Assembly (NCBI GenBank): GCA_903844155.1
Contig: CAIMSU010000125.1
Span: 1 to 59,314 of the forward strand
Source: an uncultured Pseudomonadota bacterium
GTDB taxonomy: Bacteria > Myxococcota_A > UBA796 > SXON01
DNA: 59,314 bases
Direction: 5' to 3'
Shown: positions 9,428-18,115 of the stretch, piece after piece
Position numbering within the stretch: the stretch's first letter is position 1
Layout of the letters: each line of letters begins with the position of its first letter
Translations under genes and position numbers: made by a program
Notes under the pieces: generated by a model
The model's input: the letters and a program-made list of their open reading frames with translations, nothing else
What the model was told of the DNA's origin: nothing
Databases searched by the model: none

Positions 9428-10009
9428 ATGTCTGCTGTTCGACTGCTCGCGTTTGTCGCCCTCTGCGGCTGCACCGGGCAGTCCTGCCCGGTCCTGGACA
9501 CGGCCTGCGTTGGGGACACCGCGTTCGACACGGGCGGCTCCCACGCCGGAACGCGCGCGAACATCTTCTACGCCGGCGAGGCCCAGACGTCCGGAGGACA
9601 GTTCCTCAGCGGACATTTCGGCTTCGACTTCGCGAACGCACAGGGCGCTTCGGTGTGCACAGTGCTGTCCGAGTGGTCGGATGCGGGACGCCCGCCGCCG
9701 GTGTGCCCGGACTGCGAGTGGGCGTTCACCCTCTCGCTCGGGAACGGCGTCGCGAACGGCGCGGAATGCACAGCTCTGGCTGCGAACGGCTCGCATTGGG
9801 ACGGGTTCACGGCGTCCTGGGGTTTTGCGCCGACGTTCGACTACGACAACGGCGGCACCGTCTTCCATCTCGACACCGTGCTGCTGTACTACTCGAAGAC
9901 CTACGGCTGGGTCCCCCTGGCCTACAACTACGGGGGCTACGGGTACAACACGGGCGATGCGTCGGACGTCGCGTTTCGCCGGTACTATTCGTATCAGTAC
10001 TTCTACTGA
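9428..10009 (+). CDS. Hypothetical lipoprotein, aromatic-rich
   Basis: A 193-aa predicted lipoprotein: MSAVRLLAFVALCGC ends in a lipobox (LCGC), and the mature part has about eight cysteines in its first 110 residues. The C-terminal 60 residues are rich in Tyr and Gly (for example YNYGGYGYNTG). No domain recognised. Its 3' end overlaps the convergent LolB-like gene by 7 bp. Confidence 0.55.
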   Translation: MSAVRLLAFVALCGCTGQSCPVLDTACVGDTAFDTGGSHAGTRANIFYAGEAQTSGGQFLSGHFGFDFANAQGASVCTVLSEWSDAGRPPPVCPDCEWAFTLSLGNGVANGAECTALAANGSHWDGFTASWGFAPTFDYDNGGTVFHLDTVLLYYSKTYGWVPLAYNYGGYGYNTGDASDVAFRRYYSYQYFY

Positions 10010-10794
10010 CCGACCGGGCGGGTGTCAGCGCCGTCCAGCGGGACGACGGTTGCGCCGGCGGGGACCGGGAGATCGAAGATGGCATCCACAGGATTCGCCA
10101 CCTGCCACGGTCCGAAGTCGACGGTGAGGGAGGTGTCCAGCGGCGGCACGGTCAGGGCCAGGTGCGTCGGGAAGGGGCTCGCCGGATCCGCGTAGGAGTA
10201 GACCGCGCTCACGTGGGTCGCGCCGAACCCGTCCTTCGAGAGAACGCTCGTCAGCCGGGTGGTTTCCGGATTGACGATCGCCGTGAGGGACCCGCCGTTC
10301 AGCGCCGTCCACCACCAGCTCCACCCGTCCGGTCCGGCGGCGCCCGAGCCCGTCGGCACCCCGAGGCCGGGGGACAGGCGCCCGAGGAGCAACGCGGTGA
10401 CGACCTCGGCACCGGGAACCCCGCCCATCCACCCCCTGAACGCGGGGTCGGCATGCGGCCCGGTGTAGAACGTGGCGGTCGCGGCGAGCCAGGCGCTGAC
10501 GGCCTCTCCGTCGCAGGCAAGCACCACAAGCGGCGGCCCGATCGGCCCGGCCAGGTCCACCCGGAAGCGGTTCGGCGGGGCGACGACAATCCCGCCCCAG
10601 GCGAGCGAGTCCCGGTCTGCGCTGTGGATGGCGACGTGAAATCGGCTGGTGACCGGGCCCCCGCTGGCGCCCGCCTCCGCAGCGGCCAGAAGCGCGTCGG
10701 GGTCGATCGCAACGGGGGCTGGTGGCGCTGGCGGGTGGCAGCCGGCCAGCCCCGCGGCGGCCAGGGCGGCCACGATTTGGGGAGCGCGTGGCAT
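10003..10794 (-). CDS. LolB/DUF4292-like outer-membrane lipoprotein
   Basis: A 263-aa lipoprotein with lipobox LAGC at residues 15-18. The mature protein has the pattern of the LolA/LolB-type half-barrel: an early segment ending FRVDLAGP followed by LVVLACDGE, and alternating hydrophobic strands. These proteins bind lipids or the acyl chains of lipoproteins at the outer membrane. No strong catalytic motif is expected. It lies 22 nt downstream of the small cysteine-rich lipoprotein gene and is probably the third gene of that operon. Assignment is by overall pattern, not a firm motif. Confidence 0.45.
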   Translation of the reverse strand: MPRAPQIVAALAAAGLAGCHPPAPPAPVAIDPDALLAAAEAGASGGPVTSRFHVAIHSADRDSLAWGGIVVAPPNRFRVDLAGPIGPPLVVLACDGEAVSAWLAATATFYTGPHADPAFRGWMGGVPGAEVVTALLLGRLSPGLGVPTGSGAAGPDGWSWWWTALNGGSLTAIVNPETTRLTSVLSKDGFGATHVSAVYSYADPASPFPTHLALTVPPLDTSLTVDFGPWQVANPVDAIFDLPVPAGATVVPLDGADTRPVGQ

Positions 10795-10816
10795 CGCTAG
10801 CGTGCCCTGATCGCGG

Positions 10817-11110
10817 TCAAAAGCTCCAGATCGTGTCGTCGTAGCAGGTGCCCGCCGCGATGTCCTCGCAGGTCGCGCCCTGCAGGCAATCCAGCTCGGT
10901 CTGCAGGGCGTCCTGCTTCTGCACGTCCCCCCAGTGTTCGTAGAGGGTCGTCTGACTCTTGCACGAGTCCTCGCACTCGGAGCTGCTCACGCGCTCGGTC
11001 GGGAGCCCGTCGCAGGCGACGACCTGGTCGCACACGTCCGCGCAGGTGGCCTTGCAACCCCCGATCATCAAGGCCAGCGCCCAGAGGCACCCGGCGAGCC
11101 TACTGCCCAA
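10817..11110 (-). CDS. Small cysteine-rich lipoprotein
   Basis: A 97-aa protein if translation starts at the TTG at 11110, which overlaps the stop of the preceding gene by 11 nt. The start gives a signal sequence ending in the lipobox IGGC. The mature protein has nine cysteines. The order CxxxC...C...ECExxC...DC...C.D...C matches the neighbouring gene at 11100-11519, so the two are tandem paralogues. Function unknown; such small disulfide-rich lipoproteins probably sit in the outer membrane. Confidence 0.5.
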   Translation of the reverse strand: MGSRLAGCLWALALMIGGCKATCADVCDQVVACDGLPTERVSSSECEDSCKSQTTLYEHWGDVQKQDALQTELDCLQGATCEDIAAGTCYDDTIWSF

Positions 11111-11519
11111 GGCTGGTCCCAAAATTGGTGGTTGGCGCACAGTAGTTGTCCTTGAGATCCGAGCACGCGGTCGTGTCCACGCAGTCCATCCAGAGCGCGG
11201 CCTGCGCGTCGTTGTCGAGCCCGACCTTCTCGTTGCCGGAGGTGCGGACGAGGGGATTGTACGTGCCGACATCTCCCGCCTTGTCCATCGCCTGCTGGCA
11301 GTAATTCTCGCACTCGTTCAGCATGTACGATTGGCCATCCGCGCCCGTGTGGCCGGGCACCTGGATGTCGCACTGGCCGTTGGTCGCGCCAAAAAGCTTC
11401 TCGCACGAGCTCACGCAGTCGTGCTGCTGCGGCGCGCACGCTGGCGCTGGAAGCCCGCTGACGAGGACCACGAGGGCAAGGGCGAGCCGGGCGGGGAGGG
11501 GACGGGCGAAGCGGCGCAT
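11100..11519 (-). CDS. Cysteine-rich lipoprotein, paralogue of next gene
   Basis: A 139-aa protein beginning MRRFARPLPARLALAL, with a signal peptide ending near PAPAC. It has about ten cysteines arranged as CVSSC...C...ECENYC...DC...C.D...C, like the downstream small lipoprotein. The ATG at 11519 is preceded by GGAG about 5 nt away, so this is one of the few genes here with a Shine-Dalgarno, and by a -10-like TATGCC further up (TA at 11542). Probably first in a three-lipoprotein operon. Function unknown. Confidence 0.55.
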   Translation of the reverse strand: MRRFARPLPARLALALVVLVSGLPAPACAPQQHDCVSSCEKLFGATNGQCDIQVPGHTGADGQSYMLNECENYCQQAMDKAGDVGTYNPLVRTSGNEKVGLDNDAQAALWMDCVDTTACSDLKDNYCAPTTNFGTSLGQ

Positions 11520-11623
11520 GGGGACTCCGGTCGCGCGGCATAACCGATCGGCGCCATCGCGGACGCGCGGAGTGACGGTTGCGAGAGGGTGCGGAACGGC
11601 GTAGGAAGGAAGGATGGAATGCT

Positions 11624-14600
11624 GTGGAGGCGGGCCAGGGACCGGCGGCGCTCTGTGCGACGGGGCGGGCAACGAGCAACCTGCACGGGGGCCTTGTGGC
11701 GACCCCTGAGGTGAAGGGCTTCGCGAACCTGGAGCGCGTCTACGCGAGCGCTCGCACGCAGGTGTTCCGCGCGAGACGCGAACGGGACGGGCGCAGCGTG
11801 GTGCTGAAAGGCGCAGCGCCGGGACGCGCCGAGGCACGGGGCTTCGGCCGCATCGAGCAGGAGTATGCGATGCTGCGGGGGATCCGGGCCGAGGGGGTGG
11901 TCGCAGCCATCGGGCTTCACGCCAGCCCCCTCGGCACCCTGCTGGAGTTGGAGGACGGTGGCCCGCTGACGCTCGCCGACTACGCCAAGGCCCGGGTGGA
12001 GGTCGCGGACTTCCTGAGGGTCGCGCTCACGCTCACCTCGGCGCTCGCGAACTTGCATGCCGCCGGTGTCACCCACCGCGATCTCGCCCCCTCGAACGTT
12101 GCTTTTGACCCCGTCGTGGGGACGGTTCGCCTGATCGACTTCGATCTCGCGACGCGGCTTGGGCGTGAGTGGCTGGATTCGGCGCCCCCGGTGCAACTGG
12201 AGGGGACCCTCGGCTATCTCTCCCCCGAGCAGACCGGCCGGATGAACAGGCCGGTCGACCGCCGCGCGGATCTCTACTCACTCGGCGCGATCTTCTACCG
12301 GATCCTTGGCGGGCGGACGCCCCTCACGGCCCGGGACGCTGGCGAGGCGGTCATCGTCACGGTTGGGGGCCTGCCAGTGCCCATAAGCGAGCTTCGCCCG
12401 GACGTCCCGGCGGCGCTCGGCGCTTTGGTGATGCGGCTGCTGTCGAAGCTCCCCGAGGATCGGTTCCGCTCGGCGGATGCCGTCGCACGCGAGCTGCACG
12501 CACTCGCGAGCCCCGGGACGGGACCTGCCCCGGAATTTCCGCGTCGCTTTGAACTCAGCGACCGGCTCTACGGGCGTGACGACGCGCTCGCAGTCCTGAC
12601 GCAGGGGATCGAGCGCGCCCGGCGAGGGGAGCGCGTCACCGTGGCGGTGGTCGGCCCTTCGGGGATCGGCAGATCCGCGGTGGTCCAGGAGATTGATCGA
12701 CGGCTCGTGGAGGCCGGCGGCCGCCTTGTCGCCGCGTCGTTTGAGCGCGACGGCAGCGCCATACCGCATTCGGGGTTCGCTGGCGCAATTCGGGAGCTCG
12801 TCCGGCGGGTAATTGCCGGCGGGGTTGGCGAGGTCGAGCGCTGGCGCTCACGGCTGCTGGACGCGATGGGGGCGGAGGTCGGAGTCATCGTCGATCTGGT
12901 GCCGGACGCCGCGGTCCTGTTCGGCCGAAGCGGGACCCTGCCTGCGGTCCCGCCACACCAGGCCGAGTGTCGGGCGCGCGCTGCAGTCTCCACGTTCTTT
13001 CGGGTTTTCCACGCGCCAGCGCACCCCCTGCTGCTCCTCGTGGACGACGTCCAGGACGCCGACGCCGATGCCGTCGCCATGCTGGAGGCCATCCTCGCCG
13101 AAGGCCGGGGTACGCCGCCGTTCGTCGTCCTGGCCGTGAGAGCCGAACCGCTGGACTCCGGAGCGACGCTGGAGGCGCTCCGCGAACGCCTCGGCTTCCC
13201 GCGGTGGACGGCGCTGGCGCTCGAGCCGCTGGGGATCCCGGACGTGGTTCGGATGCTCGTCGATGGGGGCGGGTACAGCCAGGCGGAGGCCGATGCGATC
13301 GCCCGCGCGGTCCATGGGCGGACGGGCGGGAACCCACTCCACACCCGCTATCTCCTCGCCGCCATGCACCCGGCCGGGACGACGCCCCATTTGACGGGCG
13401 CGGCCCTCGACGCGGTCTTCGGCCCGGCCTCGGCGGTCGCGCTCGCTGGGTTGACCGTCGGCGCGTTGCCCGGGCCTGCTGGTCGACTCCTCGCGCTCGG
13501 AGCGGCGTTTGGGAGGTCGTTCACGGTGGGCGGCGTCGCGCTCGCGGCGGGCCAGCCCTGTGAGGCGGTGGCAGGCGCGCTCGGGACCGCGGTGGAGGCA
13601 GGACTCCTGCACCCGGTCGGTGACGCATGGCGCGTCCTGCAGCTTCGAGGGGTGGATCCGGCGGCCCCTCTCGGCACGGCCCGTCTGCGCTTCGCCCACG
13701 GCGTTGTCCATGAGGCTGCCGCCGCGCGGGCCTCACCGGAGGAGCGCACGTCGCTCCTCGCGATCGGCCGTGCGCTGCTTGGGGCGTCCTCCGCGGGCGC
13801 CACGGGCTCGGAGCCCATTGACTGGCGGCTCGACATCGTTCGCCTGCTGCGTGGGGTGGACGTGCGGCTGTACGACCCGGCGGAGCGCGGGCTGGTCGCG
13901 GGCCTCCACCACCGGGCGGGGCAACGGGCCCTGGCCGCCGCAGCGTTCACGGTCGCGGTGGCGTGTCTGAAGGCCGGGCTGCGGGCGCTCCCGGCTGATC
14001 CCTGGGCCGAGGCGTACGGGCTGGCGTTCGCGCTGCACCGGGATGCCGCGGAGGCCTCGGTTGGTGCGCGGGATCCGGCGTTCGTGCGGGAGCTGCTGGA
14101 CGCCGCCGGACCGCACGCCCGGACCGTCCTGGACCTCGTCGCACTCCAGGAGCTTCGGGTCCGGATGCACGTTGCCCTCGGCGAGCACGCGCTGGCGCTG
14201 GCGGCCGCCCTTGAGGGCCTGCGGTGGCTTGGCGTCGAGCTTCCCCGGAGCCCCAACGCGGCTCAGGTCGCGCTGGAGGGTGTTCGGACCCGCCTCGCCC
14301 TCCGCGGGCGCAGCCCGGACGAGCTGCGGACGTTGCCGGCCGCGGGTGGGCCCGACTCGGCGGTGCTCTACCGCCTGCTTGTCTTGACGGCCGAGGTCGC
14401 GGACGTCGCGTCGCCGCAACTCCCGGCGGTGGTGTATGGCCGGTTGGTGCGAGAGGCGCTGGTGCGGGGGGTGCAGGGGTGTTCGGGCTGGGGATTCGCC
14501 GGGTACAGCGCGGTCCTGGCGACGATCTCCGACGATCTACCCGGGGCGATGCTCTACGGCCAGCTCGCCAGGGACCTGGTGGACCGCTTCGGCGTGCGCG

Positions 14601-16972
14601 CGGAGCTCGGGGGTGTGGAGCTGATCTGGCTTGAGGCGGTGCAGTCCCGGACATCTGCCTGGCGCTCCCTCATCCCACGCTTCTCGGCGAGTCGCGATGC
14701 CCTGCTCGCCACGGGGGATGGGGCGCGGGCGGCAGAGGCCCTGGGCCAGGTCGTGACGTTCAGTTTTCTGGCCGGGGTCGGGCTCCCAGCCGTCGCGGAG
14801 CTCGGGGCGCAGGCCGTCGCGTTTTGCGACCGGCTCGGGGCGCGCAGCCAAATGCGTTCCGTGGAGGTGGTCGCGTGGACTGTCGGCACCCTGCGGTCCG
14901 GGGGTGGCGCCGACCCGGGCGGCGGGTTCTCGGGCGAGGCGTTCTCCCGCACCGAGTTCCTGGCGGCGGCCGAGCGTGAGGGCGATGAGGAAGCGCGCCT
15001 GCGCCTCCACGCCTACGAGGGGATGCTTGCCCTGTGGTTCGAGCGGTTCGACGAGGCCAAGGCGGCGCTCGATGCAGCGAGCGCGCTCATCGCCGACCGG
15101 CCGATCTCCGTGGACGTCGAGCTTGCCGTCTGGTGCGATGCCATCGCCCAGATCGCGTTCGCTCGCCGTGGGGCGGTACTGCCGCGGCGCCGGGTCCGAC
15201 AGGCGATCGCGCGGGTGCAGAAGCGGGCGGAGGAGTGCCCGGCCAACACCCTCCACCGGCTCCGGGTGCTTGAAGCCGAGCTGGCCTCGCTGGAAGAGCG
15301 GGAAACGGACGCTGTGGCGCTCTACGACGAGGCGATCACGCTGGCGCGCACGGCCGGCCTCGGGGGTGAGTACGCGTTCGCCCTGCAGCTCGCCGCGCGG
15401 CACTTCGGGCGTCGCCAGCACGACCGGATGGCAACGACCTACCTGCTTGAGGCCCGGCGGGTGTGGCAGAAGTGGGGGGCTGTCGCGCCCGCGTACGGTC
15501 TCGGGGACGGCGAACTGACGACGACGCCGGGGACCGCGAGCGTTGCGGGAAGCGCGCCCGTTGTAGTCGACCCGCTGACCCCGGAGGGGCTGCTGGAGGC
15601 GGCCAGGGGGCTCGTCGGTGAGCTGGACCTGAACGAGCTGATGCGTCGGGCGTTGCCATTGGTCATTGCGCTTGCGGGCGGCGATGGCGGTGTCCTTGTC
15701 GTCGAGCACGAGGGCAAGGTCCTGGCCAGGGTGTCCGCGGCCGACGGCGTGCTGACGGTCGAGCGGGGCGGCGCCGGACTGGCTTTGCCCGCGGCGTCGC
15801 ACGTCACAGCGTTGCTGAGCCAGGCGACACGTGGTCGTGCGGCCGTGGTGGTGGACGCGTGTGCGCAGGACAAGCGGTTCGCCCGGTCGGGCGTGGGCGC
15901 ACCTGGAGCGCCGATCGGGCCGGCGTCGGCGATGGCGCTGCCGCTTCGGAACGGCTCGCGCCCGGTCGGTAGCGTCTATGTCGAAAACTGCGCGACGAAC
16001 GCGTGCTTCACGGCGGATCGCGTTGAGGCTGCGGGCGTGATCGCACCGTGGCTCGCGATCGCGCTCGAGAACGCGAGATTGTACGACGCGTTGCGCGGTG
16101 CGCTTGAGCTCCAGACCCGGCTCACCTTCGCATATGAGCGCTTTCTTCCGAGACAGTTCCTGGAACAATTGGGCCGTCCGTCCATCGTCGAGGTGGACCT
16201 CGGCGACCAGATCCAGCGCGAGATCAGCGTGCTGTTCGCCGACATCCGCGGCTTCACCCGGATGTGCGAGCAGATCGGCCCGGCCCGCTCGTTCGCCTTC
16301 GTCAACAGCTACCTGCACTGGATCGAGCCCGCGATCCTCGGCCATGGCGGCTTTGTCAACGCGTTCCTTGGCGATGGCATCATGGCGCTCTTCCCGACAT
16401 CGCCGGACGACGCGGTCCGCGCCGCCCTGGGGATGCTCGCCGCCGTCGACGAGTACAACCGGGTGCGCGCCCGCAGCGGTGACGCCGCGATGCGGATCGG
16501 CATCGGGCTCAACACAGGGCCGCTGATGGTGGGCGTGATCGGGGGAAACGACCGGATGGACCGGGGTGTCATCGGGGACGCCGTCAACGTCGCCTCGCGT
16601 GTCGAGGGGATGACGAAGCACTACGGCGCCACCCTCCTCCTCACGGCGGAGACGGCCTCGCGCCTCGTCGAGCCGGAGCGATTCCAGATGCGCGTGGTGG
16701 ACCGGGTGGTGCCCGCTGGCCGTTCTGAGCCGCTCACGGTGGTCGAGGTGCTCGACGGTGAGCCCGAGCCCCGACGCGCGCAGAAGATCGCCACGATGGC
16801 CGATTATGCCAGGGGCCTTGCAGCCTGGGACGCGGGGGACGTCGACGCGGCGCAGGCCTCCTTTGAGGCTTGTCTGGACGCCTGCCCGGAGGACATCGCC
16901 GCGCGTCTCTTCGTCGCCCGGTGCCGGCAAGGCGTGCCCGTGGAGGCAGTGACGCGCCTCACGGAGAAGTAG
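11624..16972 (+). CDS. Ser/Thr kinase - AAA ATPase - GAF - class III cyclase fusion
   Basis: A very large signalling protein, about 1780 aa. In order: a Ser/Thr kinase domain in the first 300 residues (VVLK lysine, HRDLAPSNV catalytic loop near 152, LIDFDLA in place of DFG); an AAA/STAND ATPase with Walker A GPSGIGRS near 345 and Walker B-like LLLLVDDVQDAD; a long helical repeat region; a GAF domain at about 1325-1485; and a class III cyclase at about 1530-1710. The cyclase keeps both metal aspartates (FADIRGF, FLGDG) and the transition-state Asn/Arg (GDAVNVASR). The usual adenine-binding Lys (NKxxGD) is Ala, and the following specificity position is also changed (RGVIGD). The glycine-rich kinase loop is weak. 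Start is uncertain: GTG 11624 follows AGGAAGGAAGG, with GTG 11696 and GTG 11711 as alternatives. Confidence 0.75.
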   Translation: MEAGQGPAALCATGRATSNLHGGLVATPEVKGFANLERVYASARTQVFRARRERDGRSVVLKGAAPGRAEARGFGRIEQEYAMLRGIRAEGVVAAIGLHASPLGTLLELEDGGPLTLADYAKARVEVADFLRVALTLTSALANLHAAGVTHRDLAPSNVAFDPVVGTVRLIDFDLATRLGREWLDSAPPVQLEGTLGYLSPEQTGRMNRPVDRRADLYSLGAIFYRILGGRTPLTARDAGEAVIVTVGGLPVPISELRPDVPAALGALVMRLLSKLPEDRFRSADAVARELHALASPGTGPAPEFPRRFELSDRLYGRDDALAVLTQGIERARRGERVTVAVVGPSGIGRSAVVQEIDRRLVEAGGRLVAASFERDGSAIPHSGFAGAIRELVRRVIAGGVGEVERWRSRLLDAMGAEVGVIVDLVPDAAVLFGRSGTLPAVPPHQAECRARAAVSTFFRVFHAPAHPLLLLVDDVQDADADAVAMLEAILAEGRGTPPFVVLAVRAEPLDSGATLEALRERLGFPRWTALALEPLGIPDVVRMLVDGGGYSQAEADAIARAVHGRTGGNPLHTRYLLAAMHPAGTTPHLTGAALDAVFGPASAVALAGLTVGALPGPAGRLLALGAAFGRSFTVGGVALAAGQPCEAVAGALGTAVEAGLLHPVGDAWRVLQLRGVDPAAPLGTARLRFAHGVVHEAAAARASPEERTSLLAIGRALLGASSAGATGSEPIDWRLDIVRLLRGVDVRLYDPAERGLVAGLHHRAGQRALAAAAFTVAVACLKAGLRALPADPWAEAYGLAFALHRDAAEASVGARDPAFVRELLDAAGPHARTVLDLVALQELRVRMHVALGEHALALAAALEGLRWLGVELPRSPNAAQVALEGVRTRLALRGRSPDELRTLPAAGGPDSAVLYRLLVLTAEVADVASPQLPAVVYGRLVREALVRGVQGCSGWGFAGYSAVLATISDDLPGAMLYGQLARDLVDRFGVRAELGGVELIWLEAVQSRTSAWRSLIPRFSASRDALLATGDGARAAEALGQVVTFSFLAGVGLPAVAELGAQAVAFCDRLGARSQMRSVEVVAWTVGTLRSGGGADPGGGFSGEAFSRTEFLAAAEREGDEEARLRLHAYEGMLALWFERFDEAKAALDAASALIADRPISVDVELAVWCDAIAQIAFARRGAVLPRRRVRQAIARVQKRAEECPANTLHRLRVLEAELASLEERETDAVALYDEAITLARTAGLGGEYAFALQLAARHFGRRQHDRMATTYLLEARRVWQKWGAVAPAYGLGDGELTTTPGTASVAGSAPVVVDPLTPEGLLEAARGLVGELDLNELMRRALPLVIALAGGDGGVLVVEHEGKVLARVSAADGVLTVERGGAGLALPAASHVTALLSQATRGRAAVVVDACAQDKRFARSGVGAPGAPIGPASAMALPLRNGSRPVGSVYVENCATNACFTADRVEAAGVIAPWLAIALENARLYDALRGALELQTRLTFAYERFLPRQFLEQLGRPSIVEVDLGDQIQREISVLFADIRGFTRMCEQIGPARSFAFVNSYLHWIEPAILGHGGFVNAFLGDGIMALFPTSPDDAVRAALGMLAAVDEYNRVRARSGDAAMRIGIGLNTGPLMVGVIGGNDRMDRGVIGDAVNVASRVEGMTKHYGATLLLTAETASRLVEPERFQMRVVDRVVPAGRSEPLTVVEVLDGEPEPRRAQKIATMADYARGLAAWDAGDVDAAQASFEACLDACPEDIAARLFVARCRQGVPVEAVTRLTEK

Positions 16973-16985
16973 CGGGCGGTCGGGG

Positions 16986-16991
16986 TATGAG
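16986..16991 (+). promoter_or_regulatory. -10-like box TATGAG
   Basis: TA 11 nt before the GTG at 16997, in the short gap after the cyclase gene. Confidence 0.35.
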
Positions 16992-16996
16992 GGCGC

Positions 16997-18115
16997 GTGC
17001 ATGTCCTCCACGTCACGCCCTACTTTCCGCCAACGTGGGCGTACGGAGGCATCCCCCGAGTGGTCGTCGCGCTCGCCACTGCGCAGGCGCGGACTGGGGC
17101 GCGCGTGCGCGTTTGGACGACGGACGCGTTTGACGCCGTCCGGCGCTCCGACATGCCCGCACAGCGGGTGCAGGACGGCATCGACGTGCGGACATCCCGG
17201 CTTTTATCCAATGATCTTGCCTGGCGCCATCAGCTCTTCCTCCCCCGCGGCGAACCGCCCATGGACGGCGTCGACGTGGTCCATCTGCACGCGCATCGAA
17301 ACCTCCTCAACCACGCCGCCTTCCGGGCCGCTCGCCGCCTGGGGGTCCCCGTCGTGCAAACCCCGAACGGCACGTTGCCCCGACACGAACGCAAGATCGG
17401 CGCGAAGTTCGTGTGGGACCGACTGTTCGACGGCGTAGTGCCACGCGAGGCCCATGCGGTCGTGGCGACCAGCCGGGCGGAGGTGCGCGACTTCCTGCAG
17501 GCCGGCGTGCCGGGCGAGCGGATCCGTCGGATCCCGAACCCGATCGTGATGGAGGAGTTCGCGGAATTGCCGCCGCGAGGCACCTTTCGCCGCAAGCAGG
17601 GGTGGGGCGAGGAGCCGCTCGTCGTCTACCTCGGCCAGATCAGCCCGAGAAAGGGGGTCGAGCACCTGGTCGCGGCCTGCGCCGATCTCGACGGCGTGCG
17701 CCTCGCGATCGCGGGTTCGGCCCGGGGCATGGAGCTACCGAGGGGAAAGGCGCACTATCTTGGGACGATCGAGGGGCCGGACAGGCTCGCGCTGCTCGTC
17801 GACGCCGACGTCCTGGTGTACGCCTCCGCGCGCGAGGTCTTCGGTCTTGTGCCGCTCGAAGGGCTACTTTGCGGGGCCCCGGTCATCGTCGGCGGGGATT
17901 GCGGGTGCGGCGAGATGATCGCGGAGGCCGGCGCCGGCTTGCTCGTCGCGCACGGCGACGTCGGGAGCCTGGCGGCGGCGATCAAGCGCCTCCTCGCGGA
18001 CAGGCCGGCGGCCGCGGAGTTCGTCCGTCGGGGTCGCGCGTGGATCGCCCAAAACGCTGACTCCGAGGCGGTCGCCCGCCGCTATCTGGCCCTGTACGAG
18101 GAGGTCTCGCGATGA
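16997..18115 (+). CDS. GT4-family glycosyltransferase
   Basis: A 372-aa GT-B fold glycosyltransferase starting with GTG (MHVLHVTPYFPP). The N-terminal domain has the glycine-rich loop AYGGIPRVV and VVHLHAHRN. The C-terminal domain has YLGQISPRKGVEHL and the E-x7-E nucleotide-sugar motif around SAREVFGLVPLEGL. It transfers an activated sugar to a glycan or lipid acceptor at the cytoplasmic face; the donor cannot be told. Its stop overlaps the start of the TMTC-like gene by 4 nt (ATGA). Confidence 0.75.
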   Translation: MHVLHVTPYFPPTWAYGGIPRVVVALATAQARTGARVRVWTTDAFDAVRRSDMPAQRVQDGIDVRTSRLLSNDLAWRHQLFLPRGEPPMDGVDVVHLHAHRNLLNHAAFRAARRLGVPVVQTPNGTLPRHERKIGAKFVWDRLFDGVVPREAHAVVATSRAEVRDFLQAGVPGERIRRIPNPIVMEEFAELPPRGTFRRKQGWGEEPLVVYLGQISPRKGVEHLVAACADLDGVRLAIAGSARGMELPRGKAHYLGTIEGPDRLALLVDADVLVYASAREVFGLVPLEGLLCGAPVIVGGDCGCGEMIAEAGAGLLVAHGDVGSLAAAIKRLLADRPAAAEFVRRGRAWIAQNADSEAVARRYLALYEEVSR

